Assembly (NCBI GenBank): GCA_965249775.1
Contig: OZ252253.1
Span: forward strand, 992,001-1,056,000
DNA length: 64,000 bases
From: UBA822 sp965249775
Lineage (GTDB): Bacteria > Gemmatimonadota > Gemmatimonadetes > Longimicrobiales > Gaopeijiaceae
Direction: 5' to 3'
Shown: piece by piece, positions 62,536 through 64,000 of the stretch
How positions within the stretch are numbered: position 1 is the first letter of the stretch
How the letters are laid out: the number at the start of each line of letters is the position of its first letter
Translations under genes and position numbers: made by a program
The notes under the pieces: model-generated
Seen by the model: the letters and a program-made list of their open reading frames with translations, nothing else
What the model was told of the DNA's origin: nothing
The model's database searches: none

Positions 62536-63822
62536 TCAGGCCGGCGGCCCGTGGTCTCGAGTCAACTCGACACTCGGCCGCTGAAGAAGGCGGCCGGCGA
62601 GGGATTGCGGCACACGGATCTCCAACTCGAGAACGTCGCCGTGTTGAGATTGGTTGACTACCTCGCCCTCTCTGTAGAGCATCGCCAGAGTCTCACCGTC
62701 GTGCGCGCCCACTCGCACCGAAATGTGGCGAAGCCCCGCTCGAATCCGGGCCTTGAATAAGGCCCGAAGTGGCTCCAAGGTGTCCGATCGGAGCGCGGAC
62801 ACGAAGACCGCGGGCGTGGCGTCGAATGCCCGGATACGCCTACTCAATGCCTCCTCTTCGGCGTGGGTGAGCCGGTCTATCTTGTTGAAGGCCAGAATCT
62901 GAGGGCGGTCGCCAAGATCGAGGTCGTCGAGCACCTCTTCGACCACCTCTTTTTGCTCTTCCCAGCCGACGTACGACGCGTCGATGACGTGCGCCATGAG
63001 GTCCGCCTCCCGGGCCTCCTCGAGCGTCGAGCGGAACGACGCGACAAGATCGTGTGGTAGCTTCCGAATGAACCCTACTGTGTCAGTGACGAGGGTTTCG
63101 AATCCCTCGCCGAGGTCCACGGCCCTCGTTGCCGAATCGAGCGTCGCAAACAAGCGATCCTCGACGAATAGGTCGGAACCGGAAAGCGCGCGGAGGAGCG
63201 ACGACTTCCCTGCATTCGTATAGCCGACGAGGGCCACTCGAAATTTTCCTTCCCGCGACTGTCGTTGGACGGCCCGAGCCCGGCTCACGTCCTCGAGCTT
63301 TTTCCGGAGATCGGCGATTCGCCGACCGATCATCCGCCGATCCGTTTCGAGCTGCGTCTCTCCGGGTCCTCGAAGGCCCACCCCCCCGCGAATACGGGAA
63401 AGGTGAGTCCACATGCGCTTGAGCCGGGGAAGCAAGTACTGGAGCTGTGCCAGCTCGACCTGCATCTTGGCCTCGCCGGTGCGAGCGCGAGTGGCGAAGA
63501 TGTCGAGGATGAGCTCCGCACGGTCCATGACGCGAACACCGATGCGATCCTCGAGAGCCTTGCCCTGCGCCGGCGTGAGCTCGTCGTCGAAGATCACGAG
63601 ATCCGCGTCAGCGCCGGCCACGCATTCCCGAAGCTCGTCGACCTTGCCCTTTCCGACGTAGAAGCGTGGGTGTGGGGCGTCGATCCGTTGACGCACGATG
63701 TCGACGACCTCTCCGCCCGCGGTGTCGGTCAACCGGGTCAACTCCTCGAGATGCTCCTGGGCAATACCCTCAGGAAGGCTCTTCAGGGGAGCCCCCACGA
63801 GCACCGCCCGTTCCACGGCCAC
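62536..63822 (-). CDS. hflX: Ribosome-associated GTPase HflX
   Basis: Splits stalled 70S ribosomes. 428 residues from GTG 63822. N-terminal domain, glycine-rich linker (SRIRGGVGLRGPGETQLETDRR), G1 GYTNAGKSSL, G3 DTVGFI, G4 NKID. The GTG has no ribosome binding site. An ATT at 63849 (IPTQLIDNR before VAVER) has a perfect AGGAGG four bases upstream and adds the residues QLIDNR seen in many HflX proteins, so translation may begin there. Confidence 0.93.
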   Translation of the reverse strand: MAVERAVLVGAPLKSLPEGIAQEHLEELTRLTDTAGGEVVDIVRQRIDAPHPRFYVGKGKVDELRECVAGADADLVIFDDELTPAQGKALEDRIGVRVMDRAELILDIFATRARTGEAKMQVELAQLQYLLPRLKRMWTHLSRIRGGVGLRGPGETQLETDRRMIGRRIADLRKKLEDVSRARAVQRQSREGKFRVALVGYTNAGKSSLLRALSGSDLFVEDRLFATLDSATRAVDLGEGFETLVTDTVGFIRKLPHDLVASFRSTLEEAREADLMAHVIDASYVGWEEQKEVVEEVLDDLDLGDRPQILAFNKIDRLTHAEEEALSRRIRAFDATPAVFVSALRSDTLEPLRALFKARIRAGLRHISVRVGAHDGETLAMLYREGEVVNQSQHGDVLELEIRVPQSLAGRLLQRPSVELTRDHGPPA

Positions 63823-63868
63823 GCGGTTGTCGATCAGCTGGGTGGGAATGTCGCCTCCTAAGTGTGGC

Positions 63869-64000
63869 CTAAGCCTCTGGATCGCGGGGGGCGTCGATGA
63901 GAAAGCCGCCCCCTGCGGCCAGATCTTCGAGGTCGGCCCGGTTGTTCATCTCGGGGTGGTCCAGGACCTCATCCAACAGGTATCGGAGTATTTCGCCGAA
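63869..64000 (-). CDS. C-terminal end of a CCA-adding enzyme (runs off window)
   Basis: 43 codons before TAG 63869-63871. GEILRYLLDEVLDHPEMNN matches the conserved ending of tRNA nucleotidyltransferases (the IGxxLxxLLxxVLDxPxxN motif). The main part is beyond 64000. It is followed by hflX after only 20 bases to the ATT candidate, so the genes are linked. Confidence is limited by length. Confidence 0.65.
   Translation of the reverse strand, partial: FGEILRYLLDEVLDHPEMNNRADLEDLAAGGGFLIDAPRDPEA

Overview
The window is a 64 kb stretch of a high-GC, Gram-negative-type bacterial chromosome. It is almost all core housekeeping genes, mostly on the minus strand. The gene mix is a ribosomal protein S2 with a long acidic tail, a small RpoD/SigA-like sigma factor, a very large NtrY-like kinase with an NtrX-like regulator, solitary MglA, a bacillithiol-type deacetylase, a K+-dependent-type membrane pyrophosphatase, three-subunit transhydrogenase and GatA-like amidases. 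Together these fit best with Gemmatimonadota. That placement is inferred from protein character; no rRNA gene is present to confirm it.

Layout. 1-3.1 kb: rplM-rpsI-rpsB-tsf-pyrH operon with a clear promoter. 3.2-9.8 kb: sigma factor, signal peptidase I, a secreted matrixin-like protease, a sigma54-type response regulator, a small membrane protein, ThpR, and a frameshifted MscS channel gene. 10-18.4 kb: ComM/YifB ATPase, Tat-exported amidase, and a proton-translocating transhydrogenase whose first gene is separated from the other two by an inverted PadR-controlled membrane module. 18.5-24.2 kb: an RsbRD-like protein, the 1354-residue kinase and a secreted protein. 24.3-30.4 kb: MarR-TolC-HlyD-two FtsX/MacB-type permeases, with no ATPase gene. 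30.4-35.2 kb: bshB1, an IS630 element and a palindromic MITE stacked at the stop codons of bshB1 and a HIRAN gene, then cysteine desulfurase-mnmA for tRNA thiolation. 35.2-44.7 kb: grpE-dnaJ, mglA-pgsA-cinA, dnaX-ebfC-recR, SRP RNA, yraN, aroF. 44.7-57.5 kb: smc with a SPOR/MinD-like partner, rsfS, rplI, DUF2232, a fused S6-S18 ribosomal protein gene, hppA, pth, rplY, prs. 57.6-64 kb: a frameshifted secreted-protein gene, tRNA-Gln, ispE, a flippase-like protein, pdxJ, hflX and the end of a CCA-adding enzyme gene.

The most notable observations are: (1) rpsF and rpsR form one uninterrupted reading frame, so S6 and S18, which are partners on the 30S subunit, would be made as one protein joined by an acidic linker; (2) IS630 and a related MITE both sit in the TA shared by two convergent stop codons, and each insertion regenerates a stop; (3) the SRP RNA lacks the usual GNRA loop; (4) a GAAGGCTG/CAGCCTTCTAG hairpin recurs just upstream of prs and bshB1; (5) two genes are broken by single-base gains in G/C runs, which look more like sequence errors than decay.
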